NCBI GenBank assembly: GCA_020052215.1
Contig: JAGVPN010000489.1
Span: 1-9,797, forward strand
Length of the DNA: 9,797 nucleotides
Reading direction: 5' to 3'
Source of the DNA: Syntrophobacterales bacterium
GTDB lineage: Bacteria > Desulfobacterota > Desulfobaccia > Desulfobaccales > 0-14-0-80-60-11
The notes beneath the pieces were generated by a model. That model was not told the DNA's origin. It ran no database searches and saw nothing but the letters and a program-made list of their open reading frames with translations. Numbering within the stretch: position 1 is the first letter of the stretch; each line of letters begins with the position of its first letter. Shown in pieces: positions 1 to 6,119 of this stretch. Both the position numbers and the translations under genes were made by a program.

Positions 1-1095
1 AACGTTAGCCCAGGTCTCGACATTATTGAGAACCGTGGGGCGGTTCCACAGACCCCGCTCCGCCGACCGAATATACTTGGGGCGAGGTTCGCCGGGCTTT
101 CCTTCGATGGAGGCAAACAGGGCGGTGGACTCGCCGCACACAAAGGCACCGGCGCCGCGATTGATTAGAATGTCGAAATCAAAGCCAGTGCCCAGGATGT
201 TTTGGCCCAAAAGTCCAAGCTCTCGGGCTTGCTCAAGGGCAATGGTAAGGTGTTTGATCGCTACGGGATACTCCTGGCGAACATAGATATAGCCGTGGGT
301 GGCGCCCAAGGCATAAGCCCCAATGATCATGCCTTCCAGCACCGCATGCGGGTCGCCCTCCATGATGGTCCGGTCCATGAAGGCCCCCGGGTCGCCTTCG
401 TCCCCATTGCAAATCACATAGATTTCTCCAGGGTGTTTCTGGGCGGCGCGTTTTGCGGACCGCCACTTGCGCCCGGTGGGAAAGCCGCCCCCGCCCCGGC
501 CTCGCAGACCGGAGGACTCCACTGCTTCAATGATCTCATCATCTGCCATGGTGGTCATGGCCTTGGCCAGGGCTTCGTAGCCTCCTGCAGCTATGGTGTC
601 GCTAATATCGGTGGGGTCGATCTTGCCGATGTTCTTGAGAACTAGTCGCTGTTGGTGCTTGTAAAACGGAATCTCATAATCGTGGACTATGTGCTCCCCG
701 GTTTTGGGTTCCTCATAGAGCAATCGGTCCACCGGCTTGCCGTCAATTAACGTGGTTTGGACGATTTCTTCGACGTCCGCGGGTTTGACCAGCTGATAGA
801 AAATGCCTGAGGGCTGGAAGATCACGAGGGGTCCCCGGGAGCAGAACCCGTGGCAGCCGGTGATCTTGATATCCGGAACGACCTGAACATCAAGGCCGGC
901 CTTGGCAATCGCTTTGCGAAGCGCATCCGCAACTTTGGGGCTGCCGGTGGCCAGACAACCTGTGCCGTGGCACACAATGATTACTGGCCGGTTGGGATCA
1001 CGTGCCGACAGGATTTGCTCTTTGTAACCTGCCAGGTCAGCTTGAGAACCTAACCTGATGCCCTCTACCTTGAGCGCAGTACTTGCTGGTGCCAT
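1..1095 (-). CDS. NuoF-like NAD(P)H-binding flavoprotein subunit with N-terminal 2Fe-2S domain (3' end missing)
   Basis: The first 365 codons are present and the gene runs off the left edge. Known family role: subunit that binds FMN, a 4Fe-4S cluster and NAD(P)H and passes electrons between the nucleotide and iron-sulfur partners (NuoF, HndC, HydB, HoxF). Seen: an N-terminal thioredoxin-like 2Fe-2S domain (about residues 37-105) with ligands C42-x4-C47 and C81-x3-C85, absent from plain NuoF and typical of HndC/HydB-type subunits. The FMN motif [13 protein letters not shown] lies at 196-208, [11 protein letters not shown] at 229-239, and the NAD-site segment [13 protein letters not shown] at 314-326, where many relatives have CGEETAL. 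The C-terminal 4Fe-4S ligands would lie outside the window. The ATG at 1095 has GAGAGG about 8 nt upstream (1104-1109). It lies 24 nt after the NuoE-like gene, so they form one operon. Inference: part of a soluble, possibly electron-bifurcating hydrogenase or formate dehydrogenase rather than membrane complex I; the next gene would decide. Confidence 0.93.
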   Translation of the reverse strand, partial: MAPASTALKVEGIRLGSQADLAGYKEQILSARDPNRPVIIVCHGTGCLATGSPKVADALRKAIAKAGLDVQVVPDIKITGCHGFCSRGPLVIFQPSGIFYQLVKPADVEEIVQTTLIDGKPVDRLLYEEPKTGEHIVHDYEIPFYKHQQRLVLKNIGKIDPTDISDTIAAGGYEALAKAMTTMADDEIIEAVESSGLRGRGGGGFPTGRKWRSAKRAAQKHPGEIYVICNGDEGDPGAFMDRTIMEGDPHAVLEGMIIGAYALGATHGYIYVRQEYPVAIKHLTIALEQARELGLLGQNILGTGFDFDILINRGAGAFVCGESTALFASIEGKPGEPRPKYIRSAERGLWNRPTVLNNVETWANV

Positions 1096-1119
1096 AGCCT
1101 TATCCTCTCAAGCCGAGCC

Positions 1120-1587
1120 TTAATCCTCGGCGAGACCTTTTAACAACTTGTTCAGCTTGCGATAGGTGGTCCTGGGTTGATATTCTTCATCGACCACCAC
1201 GACCGGGGCCAGAGCACAGGCCCCTACACAGTTGACCGTATCCAGGGTGAACCGCAGGTCCCCCGTGGTTTGACCCCGGCACACATGCAACTCCCTTTCC
1301 AGGCTTTCGACAATGCGCGGGCTGCCCTTGAGGTGGCAGGCAGTGCCCAGACAGACCTTGATTTCATGTTCACCCCGGGGTACCAGGCTGAAGGATTTAT
1401 AAAAGGTGGCCACCGACCAGGCCCGGGTGCGAGGCACGCCCACATGGGTGCAGATCAGGTCCAAGTGCTCCGGGGAGATATAATTGTAGAGACTTTGGAC
1501 ATCTTGCATCAGACTGATCAGGTAATGAGGCTCGCCGGGATATTTTTCCAGGACGGTGTCGATATCTGGGGTGGTTATTTTGGGCAT
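1120..1587 (-). CDS. NuoE-like 2Fe-2S thioredoxin-fold subunit
   Basis: 155 residues, the usual length for the NuoE/HndA/HydC/HoxE family, whose 2Fe-2S cluster (N1a type) exchanges electrons with the NuoF-like partner in the cytoplasm. Seen: an N-terminal helical part (1-70, including the family-like segment VPRTRAWSVATFYKSF at 51-66), then the 2Fe-2S domain with all four ligands, C79-LGTA-C84 and C120-VGA-C124. The start is well supported: ATG at 1587 with a perfect AAAGGAG 7 nt upstream (1594-1600). It is the first gene after a sigma-54 promoter and is followed after 24 nt by the NuoF-like gene. NuoE-NuoF order is shared by complex I, bifurcating hydrogenases and NAD-linked formate dehydrogenases, so this subunit alone does not tell which complex it belongs to. 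No missing ligand or truncation is visible. Confidence 0.95.
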   Translation of the reverse strand: MPKITTPDIDTVLEKYPGEPHYLISLMQDVQSLYNYISPEHLDLICTHVGVPRTRAWSVATFYKSFSLVPRGEHEIKVCLGTACHLKGSPRIVESLERELHVCRGQTTGDLRFTLDTVNCVGACALAPVVVVDEEYQPRTTYRKLNKLLKGLAED

Positions 1588-1624
1588 CGCACGCTCCTTT
1601 CGAAATATTTACTGAAGAATTAAA

Positions 1625-1639
1625 GCAAGTTTGGTGCCA
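1625..1639 (-). promoter_or_regulatory. sigma-54 (-24/-12) promoter of the NuoE/NuoF-like operon
   Basis: Read on the minus strand this is TGGCAC-CAAAC-TTGC, matching the sigma-54 consensus TGGCAC-N5-TTGC at every conserved position. Transcription would begin about 12 nt past the -12 element, near 1613-1614, giving a leader of about 26 nt that contains the AAAGGAG of the NuoE-like gene. It lies in an AT-rich gap just downstream of a sigma-54 activator gene, with dyad sites at the right distance upstream. The promoter is seen directly in the sequence; its use is inferred. Confidence 0.9.
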
Positions 1640-1698
1640 TCACATAACCTACTGTAATTATGAATGTTTTTAAGATTTGACTATTGAGCAAAAAAATA

Positions 1699-1730
1699 AA
1701 TGTTTCATACCTAAGACAATATGAAACATT
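1699..1730. promoter_or_regulatory. Dyad upstream activator site, 10-bp perfect inverted repeat
   Basis: AATGTTTCAT (1699-1708) and its exact reverse complement ATGAAACATT (1721-1730) are separated by 12 nt, so the arm centres are 22 bp apart, about two helical turns. The centre lies about 100 bp upstream of the predicted sigma-54 start site, the normal place for an enhancer-binding protein. The obvious candidate binder is the activator encoded next door (3565->1829). There is no T-run suggesting a terminator, and the half-site recurs at 1779-1796. Binding is inferred. Confidence 0.7.
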
Positions 1731-1778
1731 GAATAATTTTTTAATATGAATTCTATGAAGTTAGCTAATTTGACGAAA

Positions 1779-1796
1779 TGTTTCTTTTTTGTTTCA
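1779..1796. promoter_or_regulatory. Two further TGTTTC half-sites, possible second activator site
   Basis: TGTTTC at 1779-1784 and TGTTTCA at 1790-1796 repeat the core half-site of the 1699-1730 dyad, 11 bp apart on the same face of the helix. The first also lies within GAAATGTTTC (1775-1784), a small dyad of its own. The cluster is about 165-180 bp upstream of the predicted start site, between the activator's stop codon and the main dyad. The region is AT-rich, so chance occurrence is possible. Confidence 0.4.
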
Positions 1797-1828
1797 GGAT
1801 AATTTGGCGTGAGACACTAGGCTGGGCG

Positions 1829-3565
1829 TCAGGAAAGATTGTGCGTCCTCATCTTGCGCCACAGAGAACTGCGGCTCATTCCCAAAAGGCGGGCCGCCAC
1901 TTGTCGCCGCCCTCTGGCTTTCTGGAGAGCTTGTCGGATGGCCTCCCGTTCATCCTCCCCTTGAGATGGGGATGGGAGCATGGCTGGATGGATAGATTGG
2001 GACCTTTGGGGAGCATCATCCAACTCAGGCAGGTGGGATTTGGTGATGATGTGCCCCTTGACAAAGACAAAGGCATATTCCAGGACCCGTTGCAGTTCCC
2101 GGACGTTGCCCGGCCAGTGATGCTGCTGTAAGAGGGTCAGGACTTTGGGGTCTAAGCCGCGCACCTCTTTTTTATACTTTTTGTTTAACATATTGATGAA
2201 TTGGTTAACCAGCAGAGGAATATCTTCCAGACGTTCCCGCAAGAGCGGCAGATACAACGGTACGGTGCGAAGGCGATAGTAGAGGTCCTCCCGGAAGCGA
2301 CCCTGGCGCACTTCCTCTTTGAGGTTGCGGCTGGTCGCCACGATGATCCGGGCATCCATGCGCACCGAATTGGTGCCTCCCACCCGTTCAAAAACCCGCT
2401 CCTCCAATACTCTCAGCAACTTAACCTGGAGTTCCGGTTTGAATTCCCCAATCTCATCCAAAAACAGGGTGCCTCCCTTGGCCAGTTCAAACCGGCCCAC
2501 CTTGCCGGCAATGGCTCCGGTAAAAGCGGCCTTGACGTGGCCAAAGAGCTCTGATTCCAGCAGCGATTCAGCCAGGGCCGAGCAGTTGACCGCCACAAAA
2601 GGACCCTGGGCCCGGGGACTCTGGTGATGAATGGTCTTGGCGAACAATTCTTTGCCGGTCCCTGATTCGCCTTCCAACACCACATTGGCTTCAGAGGCGG
2701 CAATCTCAGGCAGCATGCGAAGGAGCTTGGCCAAGACCGGGCTCTGGCCGATGATTTTCAGTGCTGGCGGCGTATCCTTGACGCTAGTTCCAGGGGGACA
2801 GCCAACCAGGGCAAGGGGCCGGAAAACCTCAACTGCGCCAACCACTGCATCCTTTTTGTCCCTGATAATCGAAGTGTTGACCAAAACGTTCAGGCGGCGG
2901 CCCCCCGAATTGACCATGCGCACGTCCTGATCAGTGCGGGTTACCCCATCTGCCAAGGTCGCTTTCAGGGGACAGTTTACTTGACAGCGGTCACTCTTAA
3001 ATATGTCCCAGCAATAACGGCCCAAGACCTTCTGCCGGTTAAAACCAGTGACCTCTTCGGCACGCCGGTTGAATCCAGTGATGCGCCAGCGCTTATTAAT
3101 AGTGAAGACGGCTTCGGCCAGGTTCTCGAATAGCGCACCGAACTCGATCCCCAAACCATCCGCGGACCAAGCGGTCCAGGCCCGGGCGGTGGTATTATCC
3201 CGAAGGGTCAGCATTACGCCAATAATTTTATCCTCATGGCTATACAAAGGGTCCATCGAGAAGTTTAAATAGATGCTGTCGTCCGAGGTCGGGACAAATT
3301 GAGCTAAGAGATTAGAGCTGGAGATACCAGCCTGGAGGGCTTCCCGAAATGCCAGCTCAGCTTGAGAGAGATATTTCTCGCTGATTAAAAGCTCTAACGG
3401 GAGGCTTTGCCCCCGGTTCAGCTTAACCCGGAGGAGTCTTCCCGCTTGCAGATTGACGGAAAGGATACGCTTTTGAGGTGAGAGGATCAGGACTCCATCT
3501 CCCTCCGGCAGGTCTTCAAAAGAATTTAGGTCATTTGAGGGGGCGTCAAGGTCTTCCATGGCCAT
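1829..3565 (-). CDS. Sigma-54-dependent activator, PAS-PAS-AAA+-Fis HTH
   Basis: 578 residues. Enhancer-binding proteins of this family bind upstream DNA and use ATP hydrolysis to open sigma-54 promoters. Domains seen: PAS-like domain 1 (about 18-125), PAS domain 2 (140-250) with three cysteines (C185, C194, C198, in CWDIF...DRC..NCPL), AAA+ domain (270-500) and a Fis-type helix-turn-helix (538-576). The AAA+ domain has Walker A GESGTGKE (299-306), Walker B GTLFLDEIGE (365-374), FREDLYYRL (424-432) with likely arginine-finger residues, and WPGNVREL (484-491). The sigma-54 contact loop reads AAFTGA (346-351) instead of GAFTGA. No receiver domain is present, so sensing is probably through the PAS domains (redox, ligand or Fe-S; not decided by the sequence). 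The ATG at 3565 overlaps the preceding small gene by 20 nt, which suggests translational coupling, as its own Shine-Dalgarno is weak (GGA about 10 nt upstream); M3 at 3559 is an alternative. Its probable target is the NuoE/NuoF-like operon immediately downstream. Confidence 0.95.
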   Translation of the reverse strand: MAMEDLDAPSNDLNSFEDLPEGDGVLILSPQKRILSVNLQAGRLLRVKLNRGQSLPLELLISEKYLSQAELAFREALQAGISSSNLLAQFVPTSDDSIYLNFSMDPLYSHEDKIIGVMLTLRDNTTARAWTAWSADGLGIEFGALFENLAEAVFTINKRWRITGFNRRAEEVTGFNRQKVLGRYCWDIFKSDRCQVNCPLKATLADGVTRTDQDVRMVNSGGRRLNVLVNTSIIRDKKDAVVGAVEVFRPLALVGCPPGTSVKDTPPALKIIGQSPVLAKLLRMLPEIAASEANVVLEGESGTGKELFAKTIHHQSPRAQGPFVAVNCSALAESLLESELFGHVKAAFTGAIAGKVGRFELAKGGTLFLDEIGEFKPELQVKLLRVLEERVFERVGGTNSVRMDARIIVATSRNLKEEVRQGRFREDLYYRLRTVPLYLPLLRERLEDIPLLVNQFINMLNKKYKKEVRGLDPKVLTLLQQHHWPGNVRELQRVLEYAFVFVKGHIITKSHLPELDDAPQRSQSIHPAMLPSPSQGEDEREAIRQALQKARGRRQVAARLLGMSRSSLWRKMRTHNLS

Positions 3566-3830
3566 TTAAGGGGATTCCAAGGCGCAGCAGGTCGTCATTA
3601 AATAAAACCGAGGAAATATTCCAGAGCAGAGTTCTCGCCTGGTTTTTTCTGAGACCCGGTTGGAGAACTTGCTTGCCATCGGCAAACCCTCGACTTTGGG
3701 CTAGTTGCACCAAGGCTTTCAGGTTGATGAGAGACGTGGATTTATTTTCCCCAAAAGCTTCTTCATAGAGAGCGCACAGGGCGTTTACCCGAGCTATGGA
3801 GCAGCGTTTGCAGGTCTGTTGTCTATCCAT
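3546..3830 (-). CDS. Small hypothetical protein with a CxxC motif, overlapping the activator gene
   Basis: I do not recognise this protein. From the ATG at 3830 it has 94 residues: an N-terminal TCKRC (C7, C10), another Cys at 19, a mostly helical central part and a basic C-terminus ending LNGHGRP. A spaced C-x2-C could bind metal or be redox-active, but no family is evident. The reading frame can be extended to a TTG at 3878 (110 residues), but that start has no properly spaced Shine-Dalgarno; the ATG at 3830 has GGGG 6 nt upstream. Its last 20 nt overlap the activator's first codons, an arrangement typical of genuine, translationally coupled genes, and this is the main argument that it is real. 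It would be the first gene of the activator transcript. Coding status is uncertain because there are no clear homologues to lean on. Confidence 0.5.
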   Translation of the reverse strand: MDRQQTCKRCSIARVNALCALYEEAFGENKSTSLINLKALVQLAQSRGFADGKQVLQPGLRKNQARTLLWNISSVLFNDDLLRLGIPLNGHGRP

Positions 3831-4169
3831 TCCGAACCCCGTGGATGCTGATATTCGATTGTGTATTTTATCATTCAAACCTTGATCTGCAAGATTTCAT
3901 TTGTGAAGTGGTCAGGGAGGGGGACTTTATCGATCCTGTTGCATAATGCATCACTATCGTTCTTTGGCGGCCAGATGGCTGTTTAAGACGGCTTAGGGTT
4001 TATCCGCTGAAAGGATATACTTTAGATTTGCAAAGCGTGCTGGAATAAGTTTTATTTATCAGGGCAGCGACGCTAAAAACTTATAAGGTTGTCATAGAGC
4101 CCGAAGGTTGCCGGAAAGTTCAGGGATAAAGAGTCTGAAAAGGGCCTTCGGATCAGCAACGAAGAGTAA
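3831..4169. other. Divergent intergenic region between the activator unit and the TIR-FGE gene
   Basis: 339 nt without a convincing gene. On the minus strand an ATG at 3874 with AAGG 5 nt upstream opens a 26-codon frame ending at 3794, overlapping the start of the CxxC gene; it may be a leader peptide or chance. A short palindrome TGCAT-A-ATGCA lies at 3940-3950. On the plus strand a weak promoter-like pair occurs at 4028-4056. The TIR leader holds a 7-bp inverted repeat, CCGAAGG (4101-4107) and CCTTCGG (4145-4151). No terminator or strong operator was found. Confidence 0.5.
4028..4056 (+). promoter_or_regulatory. Weak sigma-70-like promoter candidate for the TIR-FGE gene
   Basis: TTGCAA (4028-4033), a 17-nt spacer and TTTATT (4051-4056). 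Each hexamer matches consensus at four of six positions. It would give a leader of about 105 nt containing the CCGAAGG/CCTTCGG inverted repeat. The match is weak and rests on spacing and position. Confidence 0.22.
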
Positions 4170-5369
4170 ATGATGAGCGACATCTTTCTGAGTTACGCCA
4201 TTGAGGACCAGGAGCGGGTGAGACCTCTGGTGGCAGCCCTCACCCAGCAGGGCTGGTCTGTCTTCTGGGACCGGAAAATTCCCGGGGGGCGAACCTGGCA
4301 AGAGGTATTGGAAGAAGAGCTGGAGATCACCTGTTCTATCGTGGTCGTCTGGTCGGAGAATTCCATCAAGCGCAAATGGGTGATGGAAGAAGCGGATGCG
4401 GGGATCCGCAAAAGGTTGCCCCTTTCCCCGGTCTTGATCGATGCAGTGTTGCCGCCCCTTGAATTTCGGTCTAAGCAAACTGTCGACCTCTCGGTTTGGG
4501 ATGGCGACACCAACTCAGCTGCATTTCAAAATCTGGTGAGGAATATCAGGAAAACCCTCGGCCAGCCTGCCAGACTAAAACCCTTACAGCCGATAATTCA
4601 AGCAACCCATGAGCCAGAACCTCCAGAACCGAAATCCGCTGAAGGACAGCCAGAGCCAGAGCTTCAAGTAACCAGGGAACTTACCAATAGCCTTGGTATG
4701 CATTTCGTGCTCATCCCGGCCGGAACTTTCCTGATGGGGAGTGAAATTGCCGAAGGCGGGGACGAAGACGAACGACCCCAGCACCAAGTCACCCTCAGCC
4801 AGCCCTTTTACCTGCAAACTACGTCAGTGACCCAGGGACAGTGGAAAAGATTGATGGGTGAAAATCCCTCATCTTTCCATGAATGCGGTGAGGATTGCCC
4901 GGTAGAAAATGTATCCTGGGACGACGCCCAGGAGTGCATAAAGAAACTCAACCGGATGGAGAAGACCGATCAGTACCGCCTCCCCACTGAGGCTCAATGG
5001 GAATATGCTTGCCGAGCCGGAAGCACCCAGAGCTATTGCTTTGACGAGGGGGAGGCTGAGCTGGGGCAATATGCCTGGTATGCGGATAACTCTCAGAAGA
5101 GCACGCATCCCGTGGGCCGACTCAAGCCCAATGCCTGGGGCCTTCATGACATGCACGGCAACGTCTATGAGTGGTGCCAGGACTGGTTTGGTGAGTACCC
5201 ACCCGGGCCCGTTACGGACCCCAAGGGGCCATGGGATGGAAAGTACCGGGTGTTGCGCGGCGGTTCGTGGGACGGCGAAGCCGGGGACGTTCGCTCAGCT
5301 TATCGCTACCGCTTAACTCCAGGCTATCGCTATGGCCACGAAGGCTTTCGGGTTGTCAGAGGCTTGTAG
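4170..5369 (+). CDS. TIR domain fused to a formylglycine-generating-enzyme-like (SUMF1/C-type lectin fold) domain
   Basis: 399 residues, no signal peptide or membrane segment, so probably cytoplasmic. The TIR domain (about 3-130) starts DIFLSYA and has SIKRKWVMEEAD (65-76); the E73 in W-x-x-E corresponds to the catalytic glutamate of NAD-cleaving TIRs, so NADase activity is plausible but unproven. A Pro/Glu-rich linker (about 131-170) follows. The FGE-like domain (171-399) has GMHFVLIPAGTFLMGSE (176-192), VENVSWDDA (245-253), RLPTEAQWEYA (270-280), GNVYEWCQDWF (330-340), RVLRGGSW (360-367) and ends GFRVVRGL. After RGGSW, true FGEs carry a Cys-x4-Cys copper site; here the stretch is DGEAGDVRSAYRYR with no Cys, so sulfatase-activating catalysis is unlikely. 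Ligand recognition coupled to TIR output is my inference. ATGs at 4170 and 4173 are both possible; the Shine-Dalgarno is weak (GAAGAG). Monocistronic by appearance. The same two domains occur together in some diversity-generating-retroelement target proteins; no reverse transcriptase or template repeat is in view. Confidence 0.93.
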   Translation: MMSDIFLSYAIEDQERVRPLVAALTQQGWSVFWDRKIPGGRTWQEVLEEELEITCSIVVVWSENSIKRKWVMEEADAGIRKRLPLSPVLIDAVLPPLEFRSKQTVDLSVWDGDTNSAAFQNLVRNIRKTLGQPARLKPLQPIIQATHEPEPPEPKSAEGQPEPELQVTRELTNSLGMHFVLIPAGTFLMGSEIAEGGDEDERPQHQVTLSQPFYLQTTSVTQGQWKRLMGENPSSFHECGEDCPVENVSWDDAQECIKKLNRMEKTDQYRLPTEAQWEYACRAGSTQSYCFDEGEAELGQYAWYADNSQKSTHPVGRLKPNAWGLHDMHGNVYEWCQDWFGEYPPGPVTDPKGPWDGKYRVLRGGSWDGEAGDVRSAYRYRLTPGYRYGHEGFRVVRGL

Positions 5370-5479
5370 TTACGCTTTTCTCCTCGCTCCCTTGCCATCT
5401 TCCAGTCCTCCTGGGTCACTGATTATCTCCTAATCCCGGTTTTCCACCGGCCGGAGGCCGATGCCACTCCAGGAAAAGT

Positions 5480-5508
5480 TTCACAATAGAGTCGGTTTGT
5501 AATAAGAT
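5480..5508 (+). promoter_or_regulatory. Sigma-70-like promoter of the thioesterase gene
   Basis: TTCACA (5480-5485), an exact 17-nt spacer and TAAGAT (5503-5508), matching consensus at five and four of six positions. A start near 5515 would give a leader of about 33 nt containing GGAGG at 5536-5540. This supports transcription of the thioesterase independent of the TIR-FGE gene. Confidence 0.45.
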
Positions 5509-5547
5509 AGCGGTGCGGGTTCGCTTGCCCATCTCGGAGGACACCTC

Positions 5548-5991
5548 ATGCCCACTAAGCCGACGGCAACTCTTACCAACAGCGTCCACCACACCCAGGT
5601 TCGGGTGCGCTTCGGGGACACCGACCCCTACGGCATTGTCTATTTTGTCAGCTATTTCCGCTATTGCCACCTGGCCATCGAGGATTTCTTAAGGGCCTGT
5701 GGGCTGCCGCCCGAGGATACCTTCAAAAATGTTGCGGAGGGGTTCGGTCTGCCCATCGTGGAGGCCTGGGGCCGCTTCCGGCGCCCCAGCCGCTACGGGG
5801 ACCTGCTGCGGATCGACACCCGCATTGAAGAGTTCCGGCCCAAGGCCCTGCTGTTCCGCTTCGAGTTTTACCCGGAAACCGGCCTGGACCTCCTGGCCGA
5901 AGGCACGGCCACCCTGGTGGCCATCGGCCCGGACTGGCGGGCGAAGGAACTGCCGGAGAGGATTAAAGCAGCCCTTGCTCAGGGAAGATAA
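5548..5991 (+). CDS. Hotdog-fold acyl-CoA thioesterase (4-hydroxybenzoyl-CoA thioesterase / YbgC family)
   Basis: 147 residues, the usual length for this cytosolic family, which hydrolyses acyl- or aryl-CoA thioesters as oligomers of single hotdog domains. Seen: RVRFGDTDPYGIVYFVSYFRY (19-39) ahead of the long hotdog helix. D26 in the D-T-D-P segment aligns with the catalytic Asp17 of the Pseudomonas 4-hydroxybenzoyl-CoA thioesterase, which has DCDPAGIV. The following RYGDLLRIDTRIEEF (92-106) and the LLAEGTATLVAI segment are typical strands of the fold. The start is firm: GGAGG (5536-5540) lies 7 nt before the ATG. It is flanked by the TIR-FGE gene and, convergently, a UspA gene, so context does not name its substrate; it is not next to tol-pal genes as classical ybgC is. 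Substrate is unknown. Confidence 0.92.
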   Translation: MPTKPTATLTNSVHHTQVRVRFGDTDPYGIVYFVSYFRYCHLAIEDFLRACGLPPEDTFKNVAEGFGLPIVEAWGRFRRPSRYGDLLRIDTRIEEFRPKALLFRFEFYPETGLDLLAEGTATLVAIGPDWRAKELPERIKAALAQGR

Positions 5992-6029
5992 AACCTGACT
6001 CAATCGAAAGAGTTGAAGATAGATGAAAC

Positions 6030-6046
6030 GGCGGGCAGTGCCCGCC
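6030..6046. repeat. 17-nt palindrome, family A copy 1
   Basis: GGCGGGCA-G-TGCCCGCC, arms of 8 bp around a single base. The identical 17-mer occurs at 8276-8292, and a 15-nt core differing only in the central base at 8426-8440. All three are followed within two bases by TACAT. It lies between the converging thioesterase and UspA genes, where it could end transcription from either side, though no T-run follows. Confidence 0.8.
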
Positions 6047-6059
6047 ATACATCTATTTG

Positions 6060-6074
6060 GTGCGCAATGCGCAC
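6060..6074. repeat. 15-nt palindrome GTGCGCA-A-TGCGCAC
   Basis: Perfect 7-bp arms around one base, 13 nt after the family A palindrome and 10 nt before the heptad array. Together with its neighbours it forms a compact repeat block in the 128-nt gap between the thioesterase and UspA genes. Confidence 0.7.
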
Positions 6075-6084
6075 ACGATTCCCT

Positions 6085-6116
6085 ACCGAAAACCGAAAAC
6101 TGAAAACCGAAAACCG
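6085..6116. repeat. Heptanucleotide tandem repeat, copy 1
   Basis: Four and a half units of 7 nt: ACCGAAA, ACCGAAA, ACTGAAA, ACCGAAA, ACCG. It ends 3 nt before the stop codon of the minus-strand UspA gene, so the mRNA downstream of that stop would carry repeated GGUUUUC units. Related arrays are at 8185-8215 (opposite orientation) and 8555-8585 (same orientation). Confidence 0.85.
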
Positions 6117-6119
6117 TCT

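Noticed and set aside
202..645. 147-codon plus-strand reading frame opposite the NuoF-like gene
   Set aside because: Antisense to a gene with all NuoF motifs; its translation shows no recognisable domain.
1177..1623. 148-codon plus-strand reading frame opposite the NuoE-like gene
   Set aside because: Antisense shadow; the minus strand carries the four 2Fe-2S ligands and a perfect Shine-Dalgarno.
3940..3950. TGCAT-A-ATGCA palindrome as an operator for the activator unit
   Set aside because: Five-bp arms, single copy, no well-placed promoter around it; chance is a sufficient explanation.
5436..5450. CCGGT-TTTCC-ACCGG hairpin after the TIR-FGE gene as a terminator
   Set aside because: Only 5 bp of stem and no T-run; too weak to call.
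6085..6116. Heptad A-tract array as intrinsically bent DNA
   Set aside because: The 7-nt period is not in phase with the helical repeat of about 10.5 bp, so the bends would not add up.
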